The notes below the pieces were generated by a model. It was not told the origin of the DNA. It worked only from the letters and a program-made list of their open reading frames with translations, and made no database searches. From Apostichopus japonicus (taxonomy: Eukaryota; Echinodermata; Holothuroidea; Aspidochirotida; Stichopodidae): a DNA stretch of 64,000 nt. Position 1 is the first letter of the stretch; each line of letters begins with the position of its first letter. Location of the stretch: positions 5,570,001 through 5,634,000 of the forward strand of contig NC_092561.1 of the NCBI RefSeq assembly GCF_037975245.1, read 5' to 3'. This document shows positions 50,379-61,984 of the stretch, one piece after another. Both the position numbers and the translations under genes were made by a program.

Positions 50379-51922
50379 CGCAAAATTTGCACCATGAGTG
50401 ATGGAATGAGAATAATTTTCAAACCTTTGTAAATGATACCATACGTCACATCATAAGTATAACAGGATGTAAAACATCAGTGGATTAAGGAGTTACTATA
50501 CCATGTACGCTAATACTCACCATTCACTCGATTTTAAACATCAAATATCTTAGGTAAGTTGATCGATATCAAATGATATCTTATTTTCACAGGCCTTGGT
50601 CACAATACATTGCCTCGGTCTAAAATTTATATGGTATACAAGTTGATGAAACCAATGGCTCAACCATCATTGTATTCGGGGAGGGGGAGGGGAGCGTTAG
50701 GCAACGATGCCATGTTGTCTGGGGAGGGGAGGGGTGGCCGCTTCCCTTTTAGAAATTTTGGTAGACTTTAAGGTGCTTGGATTCAAAATGGTGCTATAAT
50801 TTGCAACTTCTTTGAAACAATGTTGAAAACTTGTCGACTGTGTTATGTTGTGCCTCATTAATATGTTATATTTTTAAGTACTGGGCTACGCTAGAATTGG
50901 TTTTGGTAATATTCTGTCTGCCAGTGGGGGCGGGTAAACCCTCTGACTTAATAGGGGGAGGGAGGGCTATTTTGCCCCCACCCCTCCACCCGCCACGTCT
51001 TTACATGGTTGCGCCTCCCACGAAGACACACATCACGAAGGGCTTAATTATCTTGTTCACTTATTCTGTTATTTCACTTCAGCAAGGAGAGTACCCAAAA
51101 AAAGCTGAAGTTTTGAAGGAAAAGTGTGTTTTTTCCCCCTCGCTATATTAATGTTTATCACTCCGAATCTCACATCAAGAGTGTTTCTACAATTTGTATA
51201 TCTTCTTTCAAATTCCAGACTTTTAATCTACAATTGTAACTATATACGCCATTGGAGAATCGATGAAGACTGCGTAGCTTGATTTTCTTTTAGGTTTTAT
51301 CTTACACGTGAATACTGTACCTGCAAGAGGCCGACGGATAACAAACGTCAGGTTCGCAGATATGCAATGCAAAGAAAGTATAATATTAGAACCCGAGGCA
51401 GCAATATTAAAATAAAACTGCAGAGGTATAAGATCAATTTGCAACTATCTAAAATATTCCTCCTTGGTGAGAAATATCGCCGACAGCAAACTTCAGAATG
51501 TAACATGACTGTTATTTTTTTTTTAAGTACTATAAGCAGAATACTTCAAAACGGATCCGCAAAAATATGTAACTGTGTTATGATGTAGGCCTATATACTG
51601 ATTACTAAAATAATTACTGAATCTTATTACAATATATGTTTAAATGCATGAAACGACCGTGCCGAAAGAATAGTACCTCCAGTGCACAAAATCAGCATAT
51701 ATATAGGCCTATAAACCAGCAAAATATATAAAAGCAGCATGTAGAAGAAGTCAATGGCATATATTTGTCTCCATTTAAAATGTCAGAGAATTATTTGGTC
51801 ATTGCATACGACTTTGCCGTCCCCGTTTCGTACCTACCCCCCCCCCACCCCCTGGCTACGTCACCGTCTTAATCCATCGGTAATAAAACACGTACATTAT
51901 ATTCTAAGCGAGACACTGATGG

Positions 51923-52217
51923 CAGGCGCGTAGCCAAGGGGGGGGGGGCGAAGGGGGCAGCCGCCCCCCCCCTTGAGCATATTTTTAAATTTTTTTTTTA
52001 ATGTTTTTATGATATCGCTAGTATTTTCAAAAGAGAAAATGCTAAGATGCAACTTACAAGGCCTGGGAATTGCTATTTCCAGAGATCCGGGAGGCATTTT
52101 CAGCCAAAATTTTCTTATACGCTTCGCGCCAATCATGGTGGCGCTACGCTTAGATAGTTTGCAATGCCGAATCTACACTTTCGCCCCTCCCTTGGCAAAT
52201 TCCTGGCTACGCGCCTG
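51923..52217 (+). mobile_element. Intact hAT-like MITE with perfect 8-bp TSD
   Basis: The ends are CAGGCGCGTAGCCA and its exact inverse TGGCTACGCGCCTG. ACTGATGG occurs on both sides (51915-51922 and 52218-52225). The 295-bp body has a G/C-run near the left end. It then carries the shared module (about 52045-52160), including TACGCTTCGCGCCAATCATG and GTGGCGCTACGCTTAGATAG. There is no coding capacity. Confidence 0.92.
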
Positions 52218-53540
52218 ACTGATGGTATGTTTGTGTGGTACGAATCCATTGGTATAACGTTGCCCGCGCGTGAAGTTTTCAAATAGCTTTTAATTCAACG
52301 CGGCCCCGCAAGAAGATTTCCATTTTGAAGCAATAATTTTTCGCCAACCATAACTCAACAGAACACTGTAATATTTTGTAGGGGTGGGGTAATCGGGGGG
52401 GGGGACGACCCAATAAGAGTTTTTTTTTTTTGGTAAAAAGGGTCTATTTGTAAAACGGATGCACAACCAAACCTAACGGAGCAGAGGTTTTGCTATGTAA
52501 CTTTGCAGTGCAAAATATCTGTAAAATGGTGCACAGGGAGGGACGAAGCGGTCGGGGTGAGGAAGGGAAGGGGATCATCACAGCAAACCATACATGCGCT
52601 GCGGTTAAAACTGTCTCTTGTGTGTGATGGTTTATAATTATATGCTTCCTTACTTGTGGTGGTGTGGGGGGGGGGGAGGGTATCCCTTCTACCAATCAAG
52701 AAAAGAAACTCATTTTGTAATGAGGTGAGCAACTCTTTAGTTTACCCCCCTGTCATATCAATGGCCTTCTATATCGAAGTATTACTGTCAAATGTTAAAT
52801 GTCAGACGAAAAACAAACAAAAAACAAAATTGTCATGATATTTAACTTATTACGGCTCTTTTGCATATTACATTGGGTAAAATATCGGTAATTGTAGCTT
52901 CAATTATGATTATTTTCCTCATATGGACCTCAACATATAGCCGTAAACGTTACCACGTGCAGTGTGAAGTTAATCACTATACATTACCACATCGAACAAT
53001 ATCGTGAACCTTTACCTATATTTCCAACCTGTGTCTATGTATTTCTGTGTATTCGTGACCATACAGTTGTCAAAATATAGGTTTTGGAGACTGTTCGGAA
53101 ATGCTCCAACCAAGATAAACAGTTTGCAGGCAATTTGCAAATGTCACCCCTATAGGCGGTTCTTTCATCTTATGGTGTAAATTCAGAGGCGTTGCGTGGG
53201 GGAAAGACTTGCAGATGTCATCCCCATAGTGTGTGCCTTTAATTGTAGGGTTTTAACTGACAGTAATTCTATAAGTATGAGCGCGAAATGTTCTCATATA
53301 ACGGACAAAAAAAACTTCTAGTAGATTCCTTCATTATGATCTTTCTCCCCCTCTCCCTCCGCCCCTGTGATGACGTCACGTGAGAGACAAGCAGATTCTT
53401 TTTTAAAAGATTCCGAATATGTATACTTGTCATTATTTCTTAAGGAGTGGATCGCAGTAGGTGTTCTGTGATGTCATCACTGCAGGTGTTCTTCAAACGC
53501 TTTACTTCCCTGTAAAAAGATTCCTTTGAAATGTTTGTTT

Positions 53541-54097
<557 letters not shown>

Positions 54098-55455
54098 CAA
54101 ATAAAACATTAGCAGCAACATCTACATCTAACATCAGCAATAATAGCATGGTAACTTCAACATCGAAATTTAGCATAACCATAACCATCAACATTAGCAA
54201 CATCACGATCAACCGTAGCAACATCATTATGAAACATTAACAACATCAACGTCAACATGAACCTTTTTCTGGATAGGAAAGATCTGTCACTGTAATACGT
54301 TTCATGTATCACTGCACCCTGATAATATCGCAATCGTTGACTGCCTTAGTTAATTACCATGTTTATCTACCGTGGTAACCTGTCGTGATTACCAAATTTC
54401 TATATACAAGTTTTTTTTAAAAGCAATGTTCCGTTCGAACACAATTATTTCTTCCCACGCAAAACTGTGCAATTTGCTGGTATATTTCCTCGCCTGAATA
54501 TCAACTGACCTCGAGTCTTGAAACATAAATGAAAGTTCGCTAAAAATATATGGTTCTCTCCTGCGTAGTAATATGTGTTGATCGATAAGGTATATGAGTA
54601 TTGCCATGTGATTAGAAAGGTAACGTGACTATTAAAGAAACGTCCCGCTGTGATGCATTAAAGTAACGAACTTATACCTTTTTTGTAGTTTTTTTTCATC
54701 ATGCTCTTGCGTCACAAGAAACGGCATAATACCAACAATACAACTGGTTTAATTAGTAACAGACGGATGCAACATTTCCGATATCTCTGTTCCTTTCTTG
54801 TTAGACACGATTAATGACAGCAAACGAAAGGGCTTGAACAAGTTCAATGGCTCTTGTAAACATGCCTAAGTGTGCACTCAACTAATGGATCTAGCGAACA
54901 TGTGAGATGACACAAATGGGTTATACATGCTCGAGATGGATTCTGCGTTAACCTTGTACTTAAATGACACATTAATCTGTATCAAGCAGGCATAACACGT
55001 ATATGAAGCTTTGCTATTTCTATAAATTAAAAACTTAACAAAATACCGTTGGTCAATGACCCACTTTTTCGTAAATTAAGGATATTTTTACTCCTATTCT
55101 AAAGAGGCCTGGCGAGAGGGCGGGGATGGGGTAGTGGGGAATGGAAGCTCAGTCACTGCGATACAGTAGTAAGGACCGGGATCAAATAGAAAGCTCGGGA
55201 AAATACGGCGAGGGCCAGGGGGAATTATGGAATAGATAATAGTACAGTGTCATCGTTAACTAACTCATGAAGCAATGAAGATTATATAAAGAGGTCCAGA
55301 TGACATAATTCTCCCCTGGTCCTGATCTTGCCTCTCGACGACTCTGATTCTACTCGATAAGTGAACCGATTAGCTAAATATCATATATGTATAGGGGCTT
55401 AGATGCTCCTCTCAGATTCTCTAAACGACGTGAAGGTATAACATTGTCAGAATCA

Positions 55456-55818
55456 TTAAAGGCATTGAAGACTCTCCCCAAACCGCCTGCTGCCCTCTGA
55501 ATAAAGTTAACTTTCCGTTGCTAACAAGTGAAGTTTTCTTCTTGTCGCTACAAAATGCAGACAGTAATGAAACGTGATACCTTGTTATCTTTATCTGGAC
55601 CTGAGATCCAGCGCTGCTATGTACACTGTGTTGTGGGCATTGACCATATAGCTGCATGTATTGACTGTACACTAGTGTTTTACCGACGGTAGCAAGCTGT
55701 GTGTGTATTTTCTGGGCATTGATGGTGGTGTCTAACACTTCTGTCACACCTCATTCGGAACTAGGTCAGATTACCCGCATCAGACGTTACTTTGTGCGCG
55801 AGTCTTCATTCCCTTTAA
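55456..55818 (-). mobile_element. TTAA-flanked MITE, copy 3 (inverted)
   Basis: TTAA at 55456-55459 and 55815-55818 flanks ends AGGCATTGAAGACTC and GCGAGTCTTCATTCCCT. The whole body is the reverse complement of the copies at 18551 and 27927, including the CGATCCCAGAAAA..ACACACAGCTTGCTA region. It lies about 1.4 kb upstream of the GPCR. Confidence 0.87.
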
Positions 55819-57194
55819 CGTGGTAACTTCAGTTCTGTCAAGGGATGGGGATTGATACAGCGGTCATTGTTGATATTTCATGTGTGGTATTTTTGTTATT
55901 TTCAACAGGGTATTTGTAAAAGTAAGTTACGTGCTTCGGGGGGGGGGGGTGGGGGAGGGGAGTAGCTGCGTTCCATTGAATACTGAATAATTCATATTAA
56001 GAAAGTATATGGATATATTTTTATCACCCTATATTACAGTATAAAACGTTTTCCGAACGTTCTAAAGAAGAAAACGTTGCTGTGACGTTGATGACGTAAC
56101 TTATATTTGCGACGTTCTTCACATTGCAACACGTAATCTCGTGCTAAGAATATGTTAACTCGTTTTTTTTTCTCGAAAGATTGTGTATAGTTGTTTGCAA
56201 AATCGAAGAAAGTCGCATAAAACACGGGAAATATAACAACTTTCATTGATATTATGTGATCAGTTTTTAGATATCCTAAAAAAAACTTAAGAACCCACGT
56301 TTTTATTCTTCTTCCTTTTATCTGTCATTTGTAGAGCCAAAAGAAGACATCAAATTGCCTCATCTTCTTCCCTCATCTCCTTCCCCGGTGATGTAAACGG
56401 ATTACAACTATTCTCTTGACGTACCTCAAGCAGCTCTCGCATCAATTTTGAGAAGAAATTGAAACTTGAATATGAGTCACGTACATCGATCAACTTACAT
56501 TTTGATCAACTGCCAATACAGAAACAAGTCCAATGAACCACACCAACCACTGAGTGCAAGTCAGCTGGAAACTTAATACAAACCCTCGAAAACGATTCTT
56601 GAAAATAGAAAAAAAAATTGTTATAAGGCAATGTATCTCTCTTTAGTTTTTATTTTGGGTTTTGGTTTTGGAGGATTTTAGTCGGTAAATAACTTGATCT
56701 CTGGGAACGTTGTTCATCGCTGCGAAATAATTGACGACACCGAACATACGGAGAAGTTAGAGAATAGTTTCGTGGTACGATCTTAAGCTGACATGATACG
56801 TGGTGAAATCATTTTGATTTAGCAACTGTCTGATGTGGATGTTACAAGAAACGGATGATAGCAGACTATATTGCGGATTAAAATAGTAGCCTAAGCAAAT
56901 ATAGACAAGAAAATTACAACGATCTGACGGAAAAATTTTGACCACTACTATTTATCACCATCTTCATTTCTTCATGCGTGCTTGCGCGCTTTGTGTGCGT
57001 GTGTGATCATAGTCAAAATTTGGAAAAATGGAAAAGTGGAACCGCATTTCCTGAACTCAAGTTTGATGATAGTTGTTAGAATCGTATACGACCAAATGTT
57101 AGGAGAGATCAAAAGTTTTTTTAAGGAATCAACCTGAGGTTTTCTTTATAAGGAGGGTGCTTTTGACTAGAGGAATATAGCTGTATAGTTAAAT

Positions 57195-58553
57195 ATGTCT
57201 TCAAGTAGTTATGAGGAGGAGGACGAGACCATCTACGCACCGCTATGGACTGTAGTCTCGGTCAATGTGGTCCTCTGCGTTGTGACTGTCGTTGGCAATG
57301 CCATGGTGATAGCTGCATACATCAGAGACGAAAAGATACGGAAAACGGTAGCTTACACGCTGATTTTAAATCTGTCTATAACAGATCTTTTGGTAGGCTT
57401 ATTTATTTTCCCTATAAACACTGTATGGTGGATACAAGATTCATGGATGTTGGGAGCGATCGTATGTAAACTATGGCTCGTTTTGGATTACTCCGTCCTG
57501 ATGATGTCGACTTTTACTATCGTCTTCATCAGCTTGGATAGGTATTGGCTACTGACCAAAGGACTGGATTATCAGAGATTTCAGACATTTCGACAAGTCC
57601 TCGTGATTCTCTCGTTGGCATGGGTTACCACTTTACTGCTTTATCTTTCAATAGCGTTCTTATATCCAACCATCATCGGTAAAGTGAATTCTAAACCCGA
57701 GGAGTGCGAGCTGGAAGTGGTCGCATCGACATGGTTTAACTTCTTCGAATTGATTGTCCAATTTATCATTCCGTTTGCTGCCCTGCTTTTCCTGAATTAT
57801 CAAGTTTATAGTAATATCCGAGAGCGAGCTAGAGGGATGGTGACCGTGAGATATGAAAGCTCAGTTTCTGATGCTTCGAATAACGTCTTGAAAGAGAGAT
57901 GTCGCACCGTGAACGGAGATTCGAGTAACGGATCACAATCATACGCCTATGTAAACGAGAACATCGAACTGAAAGAGAAGGAACCAGAGTCGTCCAATTC
58001 CATCAGCTTTACTTCTGTGGAAAATGAAAACGTCAACAGTGTGACAACCAGCGACCATAGCGATGAAAAGGAGGAACATACCCATCCTCCTCCACCTCCT
58101 CCTCCACCTTCTCCTCCTCCGCCCAAGAGCGTGACCTATGCAGCTGTAGTGACCAATATTGATGGACCAAATGAAGTGGATTGCGCTCCGCCGGGCGTAA
58201 AAAGACAACCACCGGTAGTCATAGAGAGACGAAAATCACTATTAAAAAGAGAAAAGAGCGAATTTAGACGTCACCGTAAAGCAGCGATCACATTGGGTGT
58301 GCTTGTGGCTGTGTTTTGTGTATGTTGGTTGCCATATTACATATGTGCCGTTATCAGATCCTTCGATGAAGACTTAATGAATGACCGTGTTTGGGAAATC
58401 GTGTCTTACTTCCAGTGGTGTAATTCCACCATCAATCCATTCATATACGGATTTACAAATCTGCTCTTTCGAAGAAACTTCGTCAAATTTATGCACATCG
58501 ACAAGTGCATTAATAGATCTCAATTGACTTTGGGGGGATCTTCGAATAATTAA
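57195..58553 (+). CDS. Histamine H3/muscarinic-like aminergic GPCR, single exon
   Basis: A 452-residue rhodopsin-class (class A) receptor for the plasma membrane. Visible landmarks: GN at 34-35 in TM1, LNLSITD in TM2 (Asp64), Cys91 at the start of TM3, the amine-anchoring Asp98 in KLWLVLDY, DRY at 115-117, Trp143 in TM4, Cys171 in ECL2 (disulphide partner of Cys91), Pro193 in TM5, CWLPYY at 377-382 in TM6 and NPFIY at 414-418 in TM7, followed by an FRRNF helix-8 start. The DY pair in TM3 and the CKLW..DY context resemble H3 histamine and muscarinic receptors more than dopamine or octopamine receptors. The third intracellular loop (about 209-360) is long and includes a run of prolines. The chosen ATG has an in-frame TAG at 57186-57188 just upstream. 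The ligand is not determined. Gi-type coupling would be usual for H3-like receptors but is inference. Confidence 0.93.
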   Translation: MSSSSYEEEDETIYAPLWTVVSVNVVLCVVTVVGNAMVIAAYIRDEKIRKTVAYTLILNLSITDLLVGLFIFPINTVWWIQDSWMLGAIVCKLWLVLDYSVLMMSTFTIVFISLDRYWLLTKGLDYQRFQTFRQVLVILSLAWVTTLLLYLSIAFLYPTIIGKVNSKPEECELEVVASTWFNFFELIVQFIIPFAALLFLNYQVYSNIRERARGMVTVRYESSVSDASNNVLKERCRTVNGDSSNGSQSYAYVNENIELKEKEPESSNSISFTSVENENVNSVTTSDHSDEKEEHTHPPPPPPPPSPPPPKSVTYAAVVTNIDGPNEVDCAPPGVKRQPPVVIERRKSLLKREKSEFRRHRKAAITLGVLVAVFCVCWLPYYICAVIRSFDEDLMNDRVWEIVSYFQWCNSTINPFIYGFTNLLFRRNFVKFMHIDKCINRSQLTLGGSSNN

Positions 58554-59402
58554 ATGTATACAGAACCAAAATCAAACAAAGAAAACCAAAAACAAAGAAA
58601 GAAAGAAACAAGAGGAAAGAAGGGGTGGGGGGGGGGCAAGACGCGAGATGTAATAAGATATGAGGGCGTTCCACATTTGGCATGGTATATGGATATCCTA
58701 TAGAATGAATGCAACGGAATACAGAAGAAGAAGACGCCACCCCTACAAAACACCTTTGACCATTCTCTGGTTTATAACATTTATTCTCGGATAACATTAT
58801 TTCTTTGTACTTCGGATATCGACTGTGGTTAAGGTTTCTTTGTTTCTTGGTCCGATCAGAGAAATATAGAACTCTAATTTGATGTTAACCGATGCGGAAC
58901 GCTGGCGCTCGTAATGTATACGCGGAATATTGATTATGCCTTATTATGGAACTTTTATTTTTAGCAGGGAAGCAGGGGGGCACAGATGACGCCTTCTGCC
59001 CACACTTTTGTGGAATTGTTGAAACGTATACCACTTTCCATAACTTTGGAGTGCAGTTAGTGTTTTGCTTTTCAAAGCACACTTCTCAAGTACACTTTTG
59101 TTAATCACGAAAGGAATTCACTATTGTGGGAAGGTTTGGTTTGCCAGTTCAAATCAAAAGTCATTCGCCCCACTGTCCGTCGAAGTTCGTCACCTTCCAC
59201 ATCCCCCTTATTCGCCCCTCCCTCCGACCGTGCAAGTTACTGAGTTCTTTGCCTATATCCACGAATGGCTTAAACAAGCGATAAAAAAGTTACTTTCTTT
59301 ACTTTTACTATGTATATTTTTCTACCTTTTCCCTCCTTTTCGGGTTAGTCCGCCATGCATCGAAGAAGATATAACAAAAACACTTTTGGGGATCTAAATA
59401 AA
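58554..59402 (+). other. Candidate 3' UTR of the aminergic GPCR
   Basis: The first canonical AATAAA seen after the receptor stop is at 59397-59402. The interval holds an A-rich stretch and a G run at 58622-58637 and has no convincing coding sequence of its own. Confidence 0.35.
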
Positions 59403-61330
59403 CACTTGATGTTCTTTCTGGTGAATGTAATTTTTCAGTTAATGAAGTTATTAAAAAAATAAATATCTAGAATAATTAATTACGTAGTACGTTATCTGAA
59501 CGATTGCAAGTCAAGGCCTGTAACAAGTCCTGATTGTATACCCGTCTGGGTTCCTCTCTTTTGAGCAGATGAAAACTCTAAGCTTAATTGGTATTCACTT
59601 TTAACGGTTGCATTATCATCGCCAGAAAAAAAATAATAATGGTATCTCATATTTAAACTAGAAAGAGATATCGAAGAGCACCATATTTCGTTCTGCCCTA
59701 GTTGAAATCTGAACTCAATCCCTTTGTCCCTAACTCGAAGTATATTCGATGAAATGTAACCAAGTTTGAAAGATTAAACAATCTTTTATTCCAGGAATTC
59801 GTCTGAAAAGTGCAGCATATTTCTTTCAAGAATCCACACTTCAAGTTCGTAGATAAGTCGAATCGTCTCGGGGGAACTGATCTCTCAAATCCTCAGCCAT
59901 ACTATCAAATTTAAAGATAAAAAATACTTCCATTAAAACGAAGTGCGTATAACATACAATAACAACTTTAGAGCAGTTGTTTATAAAAACGACTTGTAGT
60001 AAACAAGTTTACCAATGTCTACCGATTATTACTCCAAACATGATTCGAATTAATCGAGATTCCCTCCTAGTTGTATTACGCCACGAGTGGAAATTGTTAT
60101 TGTTTTCGCAACATTTCGTGGCCCAGACAATTTTCATGTCACGTGGGGTGGGCGGGTGGGGGGTGGTACAAAAACCTTTGACAATTTAAGATGTTCGACG
60201 TATATTTCATTGAAAATACAATGAAACGAATAAAAGTGGATATTCGTCATGCATGTTCATATTGGCAGTACAAGTGTTTTAAGGCTTGACATGCAAGTAA
60301 AGTATTTAAAAGAAAAGCATATTCTAATTGGACGGAAGCTTGATGGTACCTCTACACTAAAAGATAATATAACGAAAAATTGAACGCATACATTGTATCT
60401 CGCAAATGGCGACAATTTCCATACTGTAATACACTCGATAACGTTTCATATATTTGTATAAAAGAGCTATTCTATATAATTTTACAGGTCGTACATTAAT
60501 GTGCAAATATTAAATTTGAATTCTTTTGGGGACAAACATGAGTTCACACATGTTTGATGACATTTAATGAATGGTTGGATAATGTATATAGAACACGTTT
60601 TTATATTGAATATATAGAAGGCATTTTCCTTCCAGGTGGTTAGAGTGAGAGAAAAAAAATGCGAAGTTTAAATATTTTTTCACAATGATTTTATTACAAA
60701 GTTTTTTGACTTTTTATTATTTAAGTATATAGCCTAAGTTTTTACATTTTTATTTGTTTCGGGAGCTGAATAAATTTATCTTCAAATCTTTCATACATCA
60801 GAAAGGAATCGTTTTGTCTGTCGTTTTCTTTAAATCTGTTTGGATATTCTTTAAGATCTTCATCTTTAAAAAAATATATATGAATGGTTACCGGCTTTCC
60901 TCAATGTGCTACTTCATATGATGAAAAAATAATAATGTTAAAACAATGTAAGTACGCATCCATGGAATTAATTGCACATCTCATCCCAAACTTTGGTTGT
61001 GTCACCGCTGTAATGTTTTCTTCACTCCAACCGGCAGATTGCCTTACACACACACATCAAGTACAGCAGCCTCACGTTTTAGGTGCTGTTTGCGACACAC
61101 CATTTTGAATCTTTGAATTTTATTGACTTCGTATGATATTTTTGATATTTTACTTTGCTATAATATGTCTGATAAGGTTTAAAATGGGTGGGATGTGCTT
61201 ATAAATAACCAAGAATGTTTTTAATTACAATATGTGACCCTAAGACGTCGTCATTCAGGAACTTCAACGGACCATTTTCACGCATCCGGAAACAACCAAT
61301 TCATGTTTGTAGTCTACCGGTCTAAAGTTC
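59403..61330. other. 3' flank of the GPCR, no gene seen
   Basis: AT-rich, with no open frame showing a recognisable domain and no defined mobile element. Confidence 0.45.
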
Positions 61331-61334
61331 GGGT

Positions 61335-61915
61335 TAGAAGTACAGTATACTGTTCTGCATTGTAATGTACTGTGTTGTACTGCACTGCAATGGTATGCAC
61401 TCTGCTATACTATAGCCTACTGCACTAACCTGCACTGCAATTTACTGCAATGTCTACTGTACTGTAATTTACGTACTACAATGTACTACAGCTTACTGTG
61501 CTGTAGGCCTATACTGATGTATGTGTACTGTACCGTACTGTGCCGTGCTTTGCCGTGATGAACTGTATTTTACTGTACTGTGTTGTATTGTACCGTGCTT
61601 TGCGTTGTATTGTATTGTGCTATGCTATATTGTATTGAACTACACTGCACTGTATTACATTACACTACATTGTATTGTATGGTATTTTAGTGTACCGTAC
61701 GTTACTGTATTATGTTGTACTGTACTGTGTGGTGATGTGGTGTGCTGTCCCGTCACGCCCGTGCCGTATGCTGTGCTGTATGCTGTAATGTATTCTGTAT
61801 TTTGTTCCGTATTTTATTCTGTATTTTGTCTGTGTTGTATTTTGTATTCTGTATTTTTTCTGCATTGTATTCTGTATTATATTCTGTATTGTATTCTGTA
61901 TTGCATTACATTGTA
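61335..61915. repeat. Degenerate TGTACTG / TGTATTCTGTAT tandem repeat
   Basis: Short units (about 5-12 bp) around TACTGTACTG change gradually into ATTCTGTATTTTGT units. The 145-codon frame on the + strand and the opposing one are derived from the repeat. Confidence 0.88.
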
Positions 61916-61984
61916 CAGTAACTGGACTGACCCATGCGCGGTTGTTGGTGGCACATGAAGTATACACGTATATATATATATATA

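Larger units (their letters stand above)
45520..51900. other. Intergenic with microsatellites only
   Basis: Apart from the TA arrays and the GAATGTAT minisatellite listed separately, there are only short motif-less open frames. G-rich patches at 50680-50740 and 50930-51000, and CCCTGGCTACGTCACCG at 51850, look like decayed hAT-like ends. Confidence 0.4.

Noticed and set aside
50029-50449. HSYIH-rich frames on the minus strand
   Set aside because: Translation of the GAATGTAT minisatellite.
57939-58208. 89-codon minus-strand frame
   Set aside because: Shadow of the GPCR coding sequence, caused by the proline-rich loop on the other strand.
59065-59397. 110-codon frame after the GPCR
   Set aside because: No domain, lies in the likely 3' UTR, and its composition follows the surrounding sequence.
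61521-61967. 145-codon + frame and 85-codon - frame
   Set aside because: Both are encoded by the degenerate TGTACTG/TGTATTCTGTAT tandem repeat.
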